Counted from the stretch's first letter, positions 28,309-37,507 are shown. The stretch is 64,000 bases of DNA from Rhodococcus tibetensis (GCF_024438035.1 NZ_JANFQF010000021.1:42954-106953), one strand, 5' to 3'. The notes: generated by a model from the sequence alone, not told the origin. Made by a program: numbers and translations.

Positions 28309-29942
28309 GTGCCACCCACGAAGTTTTCAACCAGGTGCCACCCCTCACCGACTTCGACGCGGCCTACTATCCGCCGATACTCGAAGCGCTGCAACGGGAG
28401 GGCGCACACGACGCGCTCGACGAGCTCCACGACGTCGGACGGCTCGCGGGAAGTGAGGAAGCGCAACGGTGGGGTGACCTCGCCGAGGCGCACCCACCGG
28501 TCCTGCGGACGCACGACCGTTACGGTCACCGCATCGACGAGGTGGAGTACGACCCGTCGTATCACCGGCTGATGACCACCGCCGTCGAGATGGGACTGCA
28601 CGGTAGTCCGTGGGCGGATCCGAATCCGCACGCCCACCTGATCAGAGCGGCAAAGATGGCGGTGTGGGGGCAGGTCGACGCCGGGCACGGCTGCCCGATC
28701 TCCATGACGTACGCCGTCGTTCCCGCGTTGCGTCACAACCCCGAACTTGCCGCACGATACGAACCGTTACTCACCTCACGCGTCTACGACCCGGCGTCGC
28801 GCCCGCCCCTGACCAAGGCTGGGTTGACCGCCGGAATGTCCATGACGGAGAAGCAGGGCGGCTCCGATGTCCGCGCGGGCACCACGCGCGCCGTGCCGCA
28901 GTCCGACAGCAGTTACCTGCTGACCGGGCACAAGTGGTTCACCTCCGCGCCGATGTCGGATGTATTTCTGGTCCTCGCGCAGGCGCCGGGCGGGCTGTCG
29001 TGTTTCCTACTCCCCCGCGTACTTCCGGACGGCACGCGGAACCGGATGCACCTGCAGCGACTCAAGGACAAGCTCGGCAACCACTCGAACGCGAGTAGTG
29101 AGGTGGAGTACGACGAGGCCGTGGCATGGCTCGTCGGCGAGGAGGGCCGTGGTGTCCGGACCATCATCGAGATGGTCAACATGACCCGCCTCGACTGCAC
29201 GATCGGGTCTGCCACCGGCATGCGGGTCGGTACCGCGCAGGCAGCGCACCACGCCGTGCACCGCAGCGCATTCGGTGCCCATCTGGTCGATCAGCCCCTG
29301 ATGCGTAATGTGCTCGCCGATCTGGCGGTGGAGTCCGAGGCGTCCACCACAGTCGCCCTGTGGCTGGCCGCACTCACCGACCGCGCGGCGGCCGGTGACG
29401 AGCAGGCAACGATGCTGCGCCGGATCTCCCTCTCGGTGAGCAAATACTTCGTCTGTAAACGCGGGCCGATCCATGCAGCGGAAGCGTTGGAATGCCTCGG
29501 CGGCAACGGCTACGTCGAGGAGTCACGCATGCCGCGGCTGTATCGCGAGGCTCCGCTGCTGTCCGTGTGGGAGGGCTCCGGCAACGTCGCCGCAATCGAC
29601 ACCCTGCGTGCCGTGGCGAAACAGCCGGAATCGCTGCAGGTGTTCTTCGACGACCTCGACAGCACCGCCGGAGTCGATCCCCGACTCGATGCCGCAGTCG
29701 CCGAGCTGAAGTCGAGCTTCGGCGACCTCGACACCCTCCAGCACCGGGCCCGCCGGGTCGTCGGCGACATGGCACTCGCCCTGCAGGGTTCGCTCCTCGT
29801 CCGCCACGGACATCCGGCGGTGGCCGACGCCTTCTGCGTCAGCCGGCTCTCGGGAGACTGGGGCACCGTGTTCGGGACTCTTCCGGCGGGCGTCGACACC
29901 GCGGCGATCATCGACCGCGCCACACCCAAGGTGGGGTCGTGA
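28305..29942 (+). CDS. AidB-like acyl-CoA dehydrogenase
   Basis: 545-residue flavoprotein of the AidB branch of acyl-CoA dehydrogenases, longer than the usual ~390. Visible are GLTAGMSMTEKQGGSDVRAGTT (FAD-binding signature), YLLTGHKWFTSAPMSDVFLVLAQ, RLKDKLGNHSNASSEVEYD, and the C-terminal CLGGNGYVEESRMPRLYREAPLLSVWEGSGNVAAIDTLR characteristic of AidB. E. coli AidB binds DNA and protects against alkylation, but close CoA-pathway neighbours argue for acyl-CoA oxidation here. It is coupled on both sides: 4-nt ATGA overlap with tetR and 4-nt GTGA overlap with the next crotonase. Confidence 0.9.
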   Translation: MSATHEVFNQVPPLTDFDAAYYPPILEALQREGAHDALDELHDVGRLAGSEEAQRWGDLAEAHPPVLRTHDRYGHRIDEVEYDPSYHRLMTTAVEMGLHGSPWADPNPHAHLIRAAKMAVWGQVDAGHGCPISMTYAVVPALRHNPELAARYEPLLTSRVYDPASRPPLTKAGLTAGMSMTEKQGGSDVRAGTTRAVPQSDSSYLLTGHKWFTSAPMSDVFLVLAQAPGGLSCFLLPRVLPDGTRNRMHLQRLKDKLGNHSNASSEVEYDEAVAWLVGEEGRGVRTIIEMVNMTRLDCTIGSATGMRVGTAQAAHHAVHRSAFGAHLVDQPLMRNVLADLAVESEASTTVALWLAALTDRAAAGDEQATMLRRISLSVSKYFVCKRGPIHAAEALECLGGNGYVEESRMPRLYREAPLLSVWEGSGNVAAIDTLRAVAKQPESLQVFFDDLDSTAGVDPRLDAAVAELKSSFGDLDTLQHRARRVVGDMALALQGSLLVRHGHPAVADAFCVSRLSGDWGTVFGTLPAGVDTAAIIDRATPKVGS

Positions 29943-30961
29943 CCGACTATGAGAACCACGCCGGCATGCGTCCCGGCGCGTGGCGGGAAGGCTGGGACGA
30001 GGGGGCCGATTCGCTGTTCGCGGACCGGGAACAGGCCGACGACTGCACCGAGTACCGCACACTCACCTACGAGGTGACCGGGCGGGTCGCGCGGATCACC
30101 TTCAACCGGCCGGAACATGGCAACGCCATCACCGCGGACACCCCCCTCGAGCTCGCCGCCACCGTCGAGCGGGCCGACCTCGACCCCCGGGTTCACGTTA
30201 TGTTGCTGTCGGGACGCGGCAAAGGTTTCTGCGGCGGATACGACCTCGGGGTGTTCGCCGAGAGCGCCGGCAATCCAGGGGACGGACCGGACCGGACCAC
30301 CGGCACGGTGCTCGATCCGATGGTGCAGGCGCGCAATCACAATCCGTTCGCCAACTGGGATCCGATGGCGGACTACGCGATGATGAGCCGATTCAATCGT
30401 GGGTTCGCGAGTCTGCTCCATTCGAACAAGCCGACCGTCGCGAAGATTCACGGGTTCTGCGTGGCGGGTGGCACCGACATCGCCCTGTACTGCGACCAGA
30501 TCATCGCGGCCGACGACACGAAGATCGGCTACCCCCCGACCCGCGTGTGGGGCGTGCCCGCTGCCGGAATGTGGGCGCACCGCCTCGGTGATCAACGGGC
30601 AAAACGATTACTGCTCACCGGTGACTGCCTGAGCGGACGGCAGGCGGCCGAGTGGGGGCTTGCGGTCGAATCGGCGCCCGCCGAGGATTTGGACCAGCGC
30701 ACCGAGGACCTCGTCGGCAGGATCGCCCAGATGCCGATCAATCAGCTGATGATGGTCAAGCTCGCCTTGAACAGCACTCTCCTCGCCCAGGGGGTGACCA
30801 ACTCGGGGATGATCAGCACCGTGTTCGACGGCATGTCCCGGCACACCCGCGAGGGGTACGCATTCCAGTTGCGTTCGGCAACGGCAGGATTCCGTGAGGC
30901 GGTCCGAGAGCGCGACGAACCGTTCGGTGACCACAAGCGGCGGCAGTTCGATCAGGGCTAG
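29939..30961 (+). CDS. Enoyl-CoA hydratase/isomerase family protein, long form
   Basis: 340-residue crotonase with a ~45-residue N-terminal extension before the domain (YRTLTYEVTGRVARITFNRPEHGNAI). Oxyanion-hole motifs are LLSGRGKGFCGGYDLGVFAE and KIHGFCVAGGTDIALYCDQIIAA; then GYPPTRVWGVPAAGMWAHRLGDQRAKRLLLTGDCLSG. An insertion rich in Asn/Asp (DRTTGTVLDPMVQARNHNPFANWDPM) follows the first motif. The reaction is not predictable. The GTG at 29939 overlaps the dehydrogenase stop (GTGA), making it the last gene of tetR-acad-ech. A hairpin terminator follows. Confidence 0.88.
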   Translation: MTDYENHAGMRPGAWREGWDEGADSLFADREQADDCTEYRTLTYEVTGRVARITFNRPEHGNAITADTPLELAATVERADLDPRVHVMLLSGRGKGFCGGYDLGVFAESAGNPGDGPDRTTGTVLDPMVQARNHNPFANWDPMADYAMMSRFNRGFASLLHSNKPTVAKIHGFCVAGGTDIALYCDQIIAADDTKIGYPPTRVWGVPAAGMWAHRLGDQRAKRLLLTGDCLSGRQAAEWGLAVESAPAEDLDQRTEDLVGRIAQMPINQLMMVKLALNSTLLAQGVTNSGMISTVFDGMSRHTREGYAFQLRSATAGFREAVRERDEPFGDHKRRQFDQG

Positions 30962-30987
30962 CCGGCCTACCGGCGCTACCCCGCACG

Positions 30988-31024
30988 TGAGTGCCGAAGT
31001 CCGCCACTTCGGCACTCATTTGTC
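30988..31024. terminator. Bidirectional terminator between convergent genes
   Basis: TGAGTGCCGAAGT (30988-31000) and ACTTCGGCACTCA (31006-31018) pair perfectly around CCGCC, followed by TTTGTCTT. It stands between the crotonase stop and the DUF4193 stop, so it can serve both strands. The stem opens with the same TGAGTGCCG as the hairpin at 10667. Confidence 0.75.
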
Positions 31025-31324
31025 TTACGCGCAGTCGCGGCAGATCAGCTGTCCACCTTCGTCCGACGCGAGACGAGACCGGTGGTGCACCAGGAAGCAG
31101 CTACTACACGTGAATTCGTCGGCTCGCTTCGGAACGACCCGTACCGTGAGCTCCTCACCGGACAAGTCCGCGCCGGGCAGTTCGAAAGACTCCGCCGTGT
31201 CGGCCTCTTCCACGTCGACGACCGAAGACTGCGTATCGTTCCTTCTCGTCTTCAGTTCCTCGAGCGAGTCCTCCGCGAGTTCGTCGTCGACGGTAACCCG
31301 TGGTGCGTCGTAGTCGGTTGCCAT
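31025..31324 (-). CDS. DUF4193 small zinc-ribbon protein
   Basis: 99-residue protein: MATDYDAPRVTVDDE, an acidic middle (VVDVEEADTAESFELPG), and a C-terminal zinc ribbon with CSSC and CRDC. This is the actinobacterial DUF4193 family, nearly always ~100 residues and present across mycolata. The function is unknown; the ribbon plus acidic stretch would fit binding to a nucleic-acid machine such as RNA polymerase, but that is speculation. The ATG at 31324 is the conserved MATDYD start with a GAGGAAG ribosome-binding site just upstream. Confidence 0.88.
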   Translation of the reverse strand: MATDYDAPRVTVDDELAEDSLEELKTRRNDTQSSVVDVEEADTAESFELPGADLSGEELTVRVVPKRADEFTCSSCFLVHHRSRLASDEGGQLICRDCA

Positions 31325-31506
31325 GACTTCCTCCCTTCGGCTCGGGTCTCCCCTGCCGGACACATTCCCGCGCTTGCGGGGCATGGTTGCTAGACAACGC
31401 GCCGGTCCCCGATTTTGTTCCCCAACCACCGGTCAATGTCATGCCGGTTGTGGTATGCCCGATCGGGGTACTTCTCAATCAGCCGACAAGGAAAGTGATC
31501 GAGGCG

Positions 31507-31758
31507 ATGACGAGCTACCGTGACGAGCCCCTGAACCCGATCTCCGACTCGGGACCGGTGCCGCCCGAGCCGGAACCGCAACCGCCGATACCGCCGACTC
31601 CGACCCCGCCGCATCCGTTCCCACCGGAGCCCGGGCCGGAACGTCCGCCGCCCGAACCGGAACCGCACCCCGAACCGGGCCCGCTGCCGGGGCCGGGACC
31701 GCAGCCACCCGGACCGCAGCCACCCGACCCGATGCCGCCGTATCCGCCGCAGATGTAA
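31507..31758 (+). CDS. Proline-rich repetitive small protein
   Basis: 83-residue protein whose last ~65 residues are built from short Pro-rich units (PPEPEPQPPIPP, PTPPHPFPPEPGPERPPPEPE, PGPLPGPGPQPPGPQPPD). It has no signal peptide and no predicted globular domain. The start at 31507 follows a GAGG/AAGGAAAG ribosome-binding region; a start 40 codons upstream would be non-repetitive and is less likely. It ends 4 nt before the convergent GCS2/M20 fusion stop. Expression is plausible but unproven: the opposite strand is also open as Gly-rich sequence, as expected for such composition. Confidence 0.45.
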   Translation: MTSYRDEPLNPISDSGPVPPEPEPQPPIPPTPTPPHPFPPEPGPERPPPEPEPHPEPGPLPGPGPQPPGPQPPDPMPPYPPQM

Positions 31759-31761
31759 GTT

Positions 31762-34149
31762 TCACTCGGATTGATCGCCGAGCCGCGTGAGCGCCACCAG
31801 TGTGCGCACACCGTGCATCATGGCGCGCTCGTCGAGCCGGAAGCCAGGCTGATGCAGTTCCTGACGCTCGCCGGCGCCGTCCCAGACGCCGAGACGAGCC
31901 ATCGCACCCGGAACCTGCTCGAGATACCAGGCGAAGTCCTCTCCGCCGCTCGACTGCTGGGCTTCCGCGAGATGATCGAACCCGACCACGGACTCGATCG
32001 CTTCCCGCAGGTCCGCTGCGCAGTCGGGGTCGTTGACCACGGGAGGCACGCCCTGCAGGTAGGAGAGCTCGTAGCGCACGTGATAGGGAGCGAGCAGTTC
32101 CCCGATCGTCCCGGTCACCAGAGGTTCGAGGCTTGCCCAGGTTGAGTGTGACGCACTGCGGAGCGTCCCGATCAGCTCCCCCGACTCCGGCACGGAATTG
32201 CCCACCTGACCGGCCGAGACCTTTCCCCAGGTAAGCACCGTGGCCGTGCGAGCGTCGATGCGCCGGTCCAGGACCGAAGCGAGCCCGGTGATCAGTACAG
32301 CAGCGGCGTGGATCAAGTCACCTGTCAGATGTGGCCGCGCCGTGTGCCCACCCGGCGACCAGAGGCGCACGGTCACCGAGGCGTTCGACGAGGTGATGGG
32401 ACCGCTCCGGGTGGCCAGCTTCCCGACTTCGAGGTTCGGGTCGCAGTGCAGGGCGTAAATCTTGGTGACACCCTCGAGTGCGCCGGCGGCGATGGTGTCG
32501 ACCGAACCACCTGGTGTGGTTTCTTCGCCCGGTTGAAAGATCATTCGCACTCGGCACGTCGGCGGGTGCTTGGCGAGGACGGCAGCCGCGCCCATCAGCA
32601 TGGCGGTATGCGCATCGTGACCGCACGCGTGGGACACCCCGGGCACGGTGGATTCGAACTCGAGGCCGGTCGCCTCGGTGACCGGCAGCGCGTCCAGGTC
32701 GGCGCGCAAGGCGATGCTGTTTTCCGTCTCGGGTCCCACATCGCACCACAGGCCGGTTCCACCGGGCATGAGGACGGGCTCGAGGCCGAGACTACCGAGG
32801 TGATCGCGCACGACACGCGTGGTTCGTCTCTCCTCGAACGACAATTCGGGATGAGCATGAAGATCCCGGCGCCAGGCGAGCAATTGCTGTTCGTCGAGCT
32901 CTCCCGACCCGGTCCAGGTCAGCTCGGACTCACTGTCACGCCGGGTGAATCGCGCCGCCCAGTGCCTGCGCGGGCGGGTCACCACGGTCGACTGCCACCT
33001 TCCCGCGTGCGCGCTCGGCTCTGGGATCTCGCCCTCGGGGAGCGGTGCCGCGCGGTCTGCCGTCTCGGCGAGAAGCTGATCGACGACGTCGGTCAACCGG
33101 TTCCGTCGCTGGAACGCCTGACGCTGACGAGCCGACGAACTTCCGAGTGTGAGGGCCGCGGCAGACAGATCCAGGACGGTATCCCAGTCGCCTGTCTCCT
33201 CGAGCTGTGGCCTCAAGGACCGCACGAAGTCGTCGACGATCTCCGCGGCGGGACGTGATCGCGGAACCTCCACGTCCACCAAATCTGCTTCCAGGCCGGA
33301 ACGGGCCGCCCGCCACAGCGCCGCCCGGGTCATCGTCGAGACGATCGTCACGCCCTTGTCACCGGCCCGCAGACCCTGGATCTCCCGCTCGACGAGGGCG
33401 CGGAAAAGCGCCGCGACCAGAATGACCGTGTCGAGTCGCGGGCAGCTGTCGCACACCCGCAGTTCCAGCGTCGGAAGCTTGGCCGAGGGGCGGATGTCGA
33501 AGTACGCCATACCGGGGTCGCTGATGACGCCGCTCGATACGAGGTCGTCGATCAGGGTGTCGTACTCGGCGGCAGAAACAACGGGCGCCGCGGGACCGGT
33601 ACTCGGCCACCGCAGCCACAACAGCGTCCGCGCGCTCGCGTAACCGGTGTCCGAACCATCGGCTCGGAACGGCGAACTCACACTGAGTGCGAGGAACACC
33701 GGGAGGTAGGGAGCGATGCGGTTAGCCACCTGCACGGCCTCGTCCCGGTCGGGCACATCGACATGCACCTGGGTACCGCAGATCAGCTGTTCGCGGGCGA
33801 GCATCTGATAATCCGCGAGCATGCGCTGGTAGCGCAGCGACCCTGTCACCTGCATTTCCGTCGGAAGGGCGAGCGGCATCGAGCCGGCGGCCGCCACCCC
33901 GACGCCCAGCCCCCCGGCCGCGTCGACGAGCAGCGAGCGGTGCCGCGCGAGGTCGGCCCTCAGATCGGCGAGGGCGGTGAACACACCACTGTTGACCTCG
34001 ACCACACACCGTTGCAGCTCGTCGACGTAGGCGTTGTCGGGCAGTCGCGCCAGCAGTTCCGGCGCACGGGTTGTCAGGCGCCGGGTCTTCAAGTCGATGA
34101 GGTGGAACTCCTCCTCGACGCCCAATTTCCTTGGGCTGCTGGCGAACAC
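31762..34149 (-). CDS. Fusion of a GCS2 carboxylate-amine ligase with an M20 amidohydrolase
   Basis: 795 residues, two enzymes in one chain. Residues 1-~370: YbdK/GCS2-type glutamate-cysteine ligase domain (LGVEEEFHLIDLKTRRL, CGTQVHVDVPDRDEA, PTLELRVCDSCPRLD), which joins glutamate to an amine through a gamma-glutamyl phosphate. Residues ~416-795: M20D amidohydrolase (LHAHPELSFEE, HACGHDAHTAMLMGAA at 507-522, FQPGEE, LHCDPNLEVG, SSGGEDFAWYLEQVPG) with the metal-binding Cys/His/Glu set complete. One half would make an amide bond and the other could hydrolyse one. It is 10 nt downstream of a 63-residue protein gene and near gamma-glutamyltransferase. The native substrate is unknown. Confidence 0.85.
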   Translation of the reverse strand: MFASSPRKLGVEEEFHLIDLKTRRLTTRAPELLARLPDNAYVDELQRCVVEVNSGVFTALADLRADLARHRSLLVDAAGGLGVGVAAAGSMPLALPTEMQVTGSLRYQRMLADYQMLAREQLICGTQVHVDVPDRDEAVQVANRIAPYLPVFLALSVSSPFRADGSDTGYASARTLLWLRWPSTGPAAPVVSAAEYDTLIDDLVSSGVISDPGMAYFDIRPSAKLPTLELRVCDSCPRLDTVILVAALFRALVEREIQGLRAGDKGVTIVSTMTRAALWRAARSGLEADLVDVEVPRSRPAAEIVDDFVRSLRPQLEETGDWDTVLDLSAAALTLGSSSARQRQAFQRRNRLTDVVDQLLAETADRAAPLPEGEIPEPSAHAGRWQSTVVTRPRRHWAARFTRRDSESELTWTGSGELDEQQLLAWRRDLHAHPELSFEERRTTRVVRDHLGSLGLEPVLMPGGTGLWCDVGPETENSIALRADLDALPVTEATGLEFESTVPGVSHACGHDAHTAMLMGAAAVLAKHPPTCRVRMIFQPGEETTPGGSVDTIAAGALEGVTKIYALHCDPNLEVGKLATRSGPITSSNASVTVRLWSPGGHTARPHLTGDLIHAAAVLITGLASVLDRRIDARTATVLTWGKVSAGQVGNSVPESGELIGTLRSASHSTWASLEPLVTGTIGELLAPYHVRYELSYLQGVPPVVNDPDCAADLREAIESVVGFDHLAEAQQSSGGEDFAWYLEQVPGAMARLGVWDGAGERQELHQPGFRLDERAMMHGVRTLVALTRLGDQSE

Positions 34150-34159
34150 GGTGGGGTCT

Positions 34160-34351
34160 CTACTGTTTCGAAACGCCCTCGGTGTCGTCGAAGAACGACC
34201 ATTCGCCGTCGTGCTCGACTTCCATCCGCCACCCGAGTTCGCTGTTGTCGGCCCGGACGTCGACGAACCACGCGTGCGCGTCGTCGGCTGCGTCGATTTC
34301 TCGGGTCTCTACCACGTCACCTTTGGGGTCGATTACTCGATAAGTCGCCAT
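34160..34351 (-). CDS. Conserved 63-residue protein upstream of the GCS2/M20 fusion
   Basis: Small soluble acidic protein, MATYRVIDPKGDVVETREI, then DAADDAHAWFVDVRADNSELGWRMEVEHDGEWSFFDD. The predicted pattern is three or four beta strands, like a small beta-sheet domain; no Cys or membrane span. I do not know a named family. The ATG at 34351 is the only start preserving this pattern, and the gene ends 10 nt before the GCS2/M20 fusion start, so they form a two-gene operon. It is divergent from the DUF2332 gene across 76 bp. Confidence 0.7.
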   Translation of the reverse strand: MATYRVIDPKGDVVETREIDAADDAHAWFVDVRADNSELGWRMEVEHDGEWSFFDDTEGVSKQ

Positions 34352-34427
34352 ACTCTTGTGTTCCCCGACCGCGACGATCCGAACCAACGCCACACTGCGG
34401 CCGCCGCGCTGGCTAGAATTCTCTTCG

Positions 34428-35522
34428 ATGCCGAGGACGACCGCAGGAAGCGCCGTACCCGCGGGCACGGCCCGCACACTCGCACAGGTGTACCGACGCT
34501 TCGGTGAGGTCGACGCCGCCGACACATCCCCCCTGTACGAGCGCGTCGCCGTCGCCGTCAGTGAGTCCGACGTGGCGCTGCGCGCGATCGAGATGGCGCC
34601 GGCCCGCAAGCGACACCCCACGGTGATCCTCGCCGCGCTACACGACCTCGCCCTCGCAGGACGCGCCCCGGCGCTTGCCGCCGCCTATGCCACTGCGGAC
34701 GGCGACGCTGCCGCCGACGCAGCGATCGACACGCTGTTGCACATGACCGACTCGGTCGTGGCCATCGCCGTGCGCCGGCCGACGCGGACCAACGAGACCG
34801 GACGTTGCGCCGTGCTGTATCCGGCCGTGGCCGAGGCGGCGCGCCGGGTAGGCGCGAATGCGGTGGGGCTGATCGACGTGGGCTGTTCGGCCGGGCTCAA
34901 TCTCAATGTCGATCGCGTCGGCATCACGTACAGCAACGGACAATCGTTGGGCGACACGTCATCTCCCGTGCAGCTGTCTGCTTCGATCGTGGGAGACCGG
35001 CCCCTTCCGACCCGGGCAATGCCCGAGGTCGTCGCCCGGGTCGGCGTCGACCTCGATCCGGTCGACGTGACCGACGCGGATGACGCCCGATGGTTGCGCG
35101 CCTGCCTGTGGCCGGATCAGCGGGAGCAGGTCGCGAGGCTCGACGCGGAGATGGCGTTGGCGGCAACGGCCCCTCCGCTGCTGCTGCAAGGTGACGCCGT
35201 CGAGGTGCTGCCCGACGCCTTCGCCGAGATGCCCGGGGACGCCCTGCCTGTCGTCACTACGACCTGGGGACTGTCGCGCTTTCCGCTCGAGAGCCGACTG
35301 CGCTTCCTGCACCGCCTCGACGAAGCGGCGGCAGGCCGGGCGGTGGCGTGGGTGTCAGCGGAGGGGGTCGGAGTCGCGCCGACGATACCGACGCTCGGCG
35401 ATCGCCGCGCGTCCGGCCACAGCATCATCGGTCTCGCGGTGTTCGACCGGTCGGTTCTGCGCGCCGAGGCCGTTGGCCGCTGCTGGTCGCAGGGCCGGTT
35501 GCTGGCGTGGCTCGCTGACTAG
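34428..35522 (+). CDS. DUF2332 family protein
   Basis: 364-residue protein of the DUF2332 family, with YRRFGEVDAADTSPLYERVAVAVSES at the start, VGLIDVGCSAGLNLNVDRVGITYSNG in the middle (a methyltransferase-like GxSAGLN nucleotide loop) and LPVVTTTWGLSRFPLESRLRFLHRLDE near the end. The fold resembles SAM-dependent methyltransferases, but no activity is known. The ATG at 34428 precedes the conserved YRRF segment. Its stop overlaps, tail to tail, the stop of ggt by 4 nt. Confidence 0.8.
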   Translation: MPRTTAGSAVPAGTARTLAQVYRRFGEVDAADTSPLYERVAVAVSESDVALRAIEMAPARKRHPTVILAALHDLALAGRAPALAAAYATADGDAAADAAIDTLLHMTDSVVAIAVRRPTRTNETGRCAVLYPAVAEAARRVGANAVGLIDVGCSAGLNLNVDRVGITYSNGQSLGDTSSPVQLSASIVGDRPLPTRAMPEVVARVGVDLDPVDVTDADDARWLRACLWPDQREQVARLDAEMALAATAPPLLLQGDAVEVLPDAFAEMPGDALPVVTTTWGLSRFPLESRLRFLHRLDEAAAGRAVAWVSAEGVGVAPTIPTLGDRRASGHSIIGLAVFDRSVLRAEAVGRCWSQGRLLAWLAD

Positions 35523-37507
35523 CCGGTACCGTCGCCCATCACTGCACCCTCACGCCGGGGATCGGCGCCGCCGACCCACCCCGCGTCGACGCGTTGCAGC
35601 GCACTGAGCCCGCTCGACTGCGGAGCAACCGAGACCTGGTGACCCATCGCCCGCAACTGCGCGATCAACGGGTCGTCGGCGCCGTCCCGGGCAGCGTTGA
35701 TGTTCGGGTGTTCGCCGCCCACCCCGGTCACCGGAGTGTTGGCAGCACCGAAGTCGACGCCCGAGACTGCCTGCTGCGGGTTCATGCCCCAATCGAGCAT
35801 GCCCACCAGGGTTTTCACGACGAACTGGATGATGACCGAGCCACCGGGTGAGCCCGTCACGAATTCGACGTCACCACGCGTGCCGTCGTCGCCGCGACTG
35901 AAGACGAGTGTCGGCGCCATCGAACTGCGCGGCCGCTTACCCGGTTCGACCCGGTTGGCCAGCGGCGCACCATCCGGCCCGACAGGTTGCGCCGAGAAGT
36001 CGGTGAGCTGGTTGTTGAGCACGAAACCCTCGGTCATGTGGAACGACCCGAACGCCGACTCCACCGTGGTGGTCATCGACGCGACGTTGCCGTACTTGTC
36101 CGCGACCGAAATATGGCTGGTGCCATGCTCCTTGTCCTGCGGCTGCACACCCAGCGGCACCGGCCCGAAGTCACCCGGCTTCGCGGTACCCATGCTCTTG
36201 CCGGGGTCGATGAGCTCGGCACGTCGCTTCAGGTAGTCGTCGTCCAGCAGGGTGTCTACCGAGTTACCGGGCAGCGGAACGAAATCGGAGTCGGCCACGT
36301 ACTTGTCCCGGTCGGCGTATGCCAGTCGCTCGGCTTCGGAGATGAGATGCACGGCCTCCGCGGTCGGTTTCCCGCCGTTGGCGTCGAGGTTCGTCGGTCC
36401 CGAGGCCGACAGATCGAAGTTCTCCAGGATGCCGAGGGTCGCCGCCACCGCCGTCCCACCGGACGACGGGTTCGGCATACCGCAAACCTCGTGGTCGCGG
36501 TACGGCGTGCACAGCGCTGTGCGCTTCTTCGCCTGGTAGTTCGCAAGATCGTCGAGCGTGATGTGCCCGGGGGTCCGTCCACCCGACGCGTTCGCCGTGG
36601 AGTCGACGATGCTCTGGGCGATCGCGCCGGTGTAGAAGGCTTCGGCACCACCCGAAGCTATGGCCCCGAGTGTCTTGGCCAGCGCGGGATTCGTCAACTT
36701 CGTCCCCGCCGGTTTGGGGCTGCCGTCCGGGTTCAGGAAGTACGCCTTCGATTCCTCGTCGACAGCCAGTTCGGGAGCGGACGCGGCAATCTGCCCGGCC
36801 ATGCGGGGGCTGATCTCGAAACCCTGATCTGCCAGTGAGACGGCCGGGTCGAACAACTCCCGCCACTCGTTTCTACCGTGTTCACGGTGAGCCAGCTCGA
36901 GCATCCGGACCACTCCGGGCACACCGATCGACCGTCCACTTGCACGCGCGTCAGGCTTGGGTTCGGTACGGTCCGCGTCGCTGATCCAGCGGAGGTAGTT
37001 CTCCGTCGCCGACATCGGTGCCACCTCGCGCCCGTCGTACGCCTCGACACTGTTCTTCTCCGCGTCGTAGTAGAGCAGGAAGGCACCACCACCGATCCCC
37101 GACGACTGCGGTTCGACGATGCCCAGGACGGTCTGCGCGACGATCAACGCGTCGGCCGCCGTACCCCCGTCGCGCAGAACGTCACATGCTGCTCGGGTCG
37201 AAATCGGGTTGGCGGTCGACACCGCATACGACGCGGTGTCGACGGGTACCATCCCGGAGCGGTAAGCCGTCGCGATCTCCGGATTGGTCGCGAGGTTTTG
37301 ACTGGTGGGCGGAGCGCCCGCCGGCGGCGCGGGATTTAGACCTGGCGGCGGCGCCGCAGCCGTCGTGCCGTTGGGAACATCGGCACACGTGGCAGCGGGA
37401 TCGCTCTGCGGCGCCTCGTCAGACGAACACGCCGCCAACATGCCGACGCAGAGTGCTGCCGCCAGCGATGCCCGGATTCCGATGCCGACTCCTGAGACAC
37501 GACCCAT
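35519..37507 (-). CDS. ggt: Gamma-glutamyltransferase, lipoprotein form
   Basis: 662-residue gamma-glutamyltranspeptidase, an Ntn-hydrolase that cleaves gamma-glutamyl bonds of glutathione-like thiols outside the cytoplasm. The N-terminus is a lipoprotein signal (LCVGMLAAC, lipid Cys ~27) followed by a Pro/Ala-rich linker. The autoprocessing site is HGTSHISVADKYGN with nucleophile T463; other motifs are SGIGGGAFLLYYD, EAYDGREVAP, the PNPSSGG oxyanion region and SSMAPTLVF. Length is long because of the linker. Near the GCS2/M20 fusion, it suggests local gamma-glutamyl compound turnover. Confidence 0.93.
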   Translation of the reverse strand: MGRVSGVGIGIRASLAAALCVGMLAACSSDEAPQSDPAATCADVPNGTTAAAPPPGLNPAPPAGAPPTSQNLATNPEIATAYRSGMVPVDTASYAVSTANPISTRAACDVLRDGGTAADALIVAQTVLGIVEPQSSGIGGGAFLLYYDAEKNSVEAYDGREVAPMSATENYLRWISDADRTEPKPDARASGRSIGVPGVVRMLELAHREHGRNEWRELFDPAVSLADQGFEISPRMAGQIAASAPELAVDEESKAYFLNPDGSPKPAGTKLTNPALAKTLGAIASGGAEAFYTGAIAQSIVDSTANASGGRTPGHITLDDLANYQAKKRTALCTPYRDHEVCGMPNPSSGGTAVAATLGILENFDLSASGPTNLDANGGKPTAEAVHLISEAERLAYADRDKYVADSDFVPLPGNSVDTLLDDDYLKRRAELIDPGKSMGTAKPGDFGPVPLGVQPQDKEHGTSHISVADKYGNVASMTTTVESAFGSFHMTEGFVLNNQLTDFSAQPVGPDGAPLANRVEPGKRPRSSMAPTLVFSRGDDGTRGDVEFVTGSPGGSVIIQFVVKTLVGMLDWGMNPQQAVSGVDFGAANTPVTGVGGEHPNINAARDGADDPLIAQLRAMGHQVSVAPQSSGLSALQRVDAGWVGGADPRREGAVMGDGTG

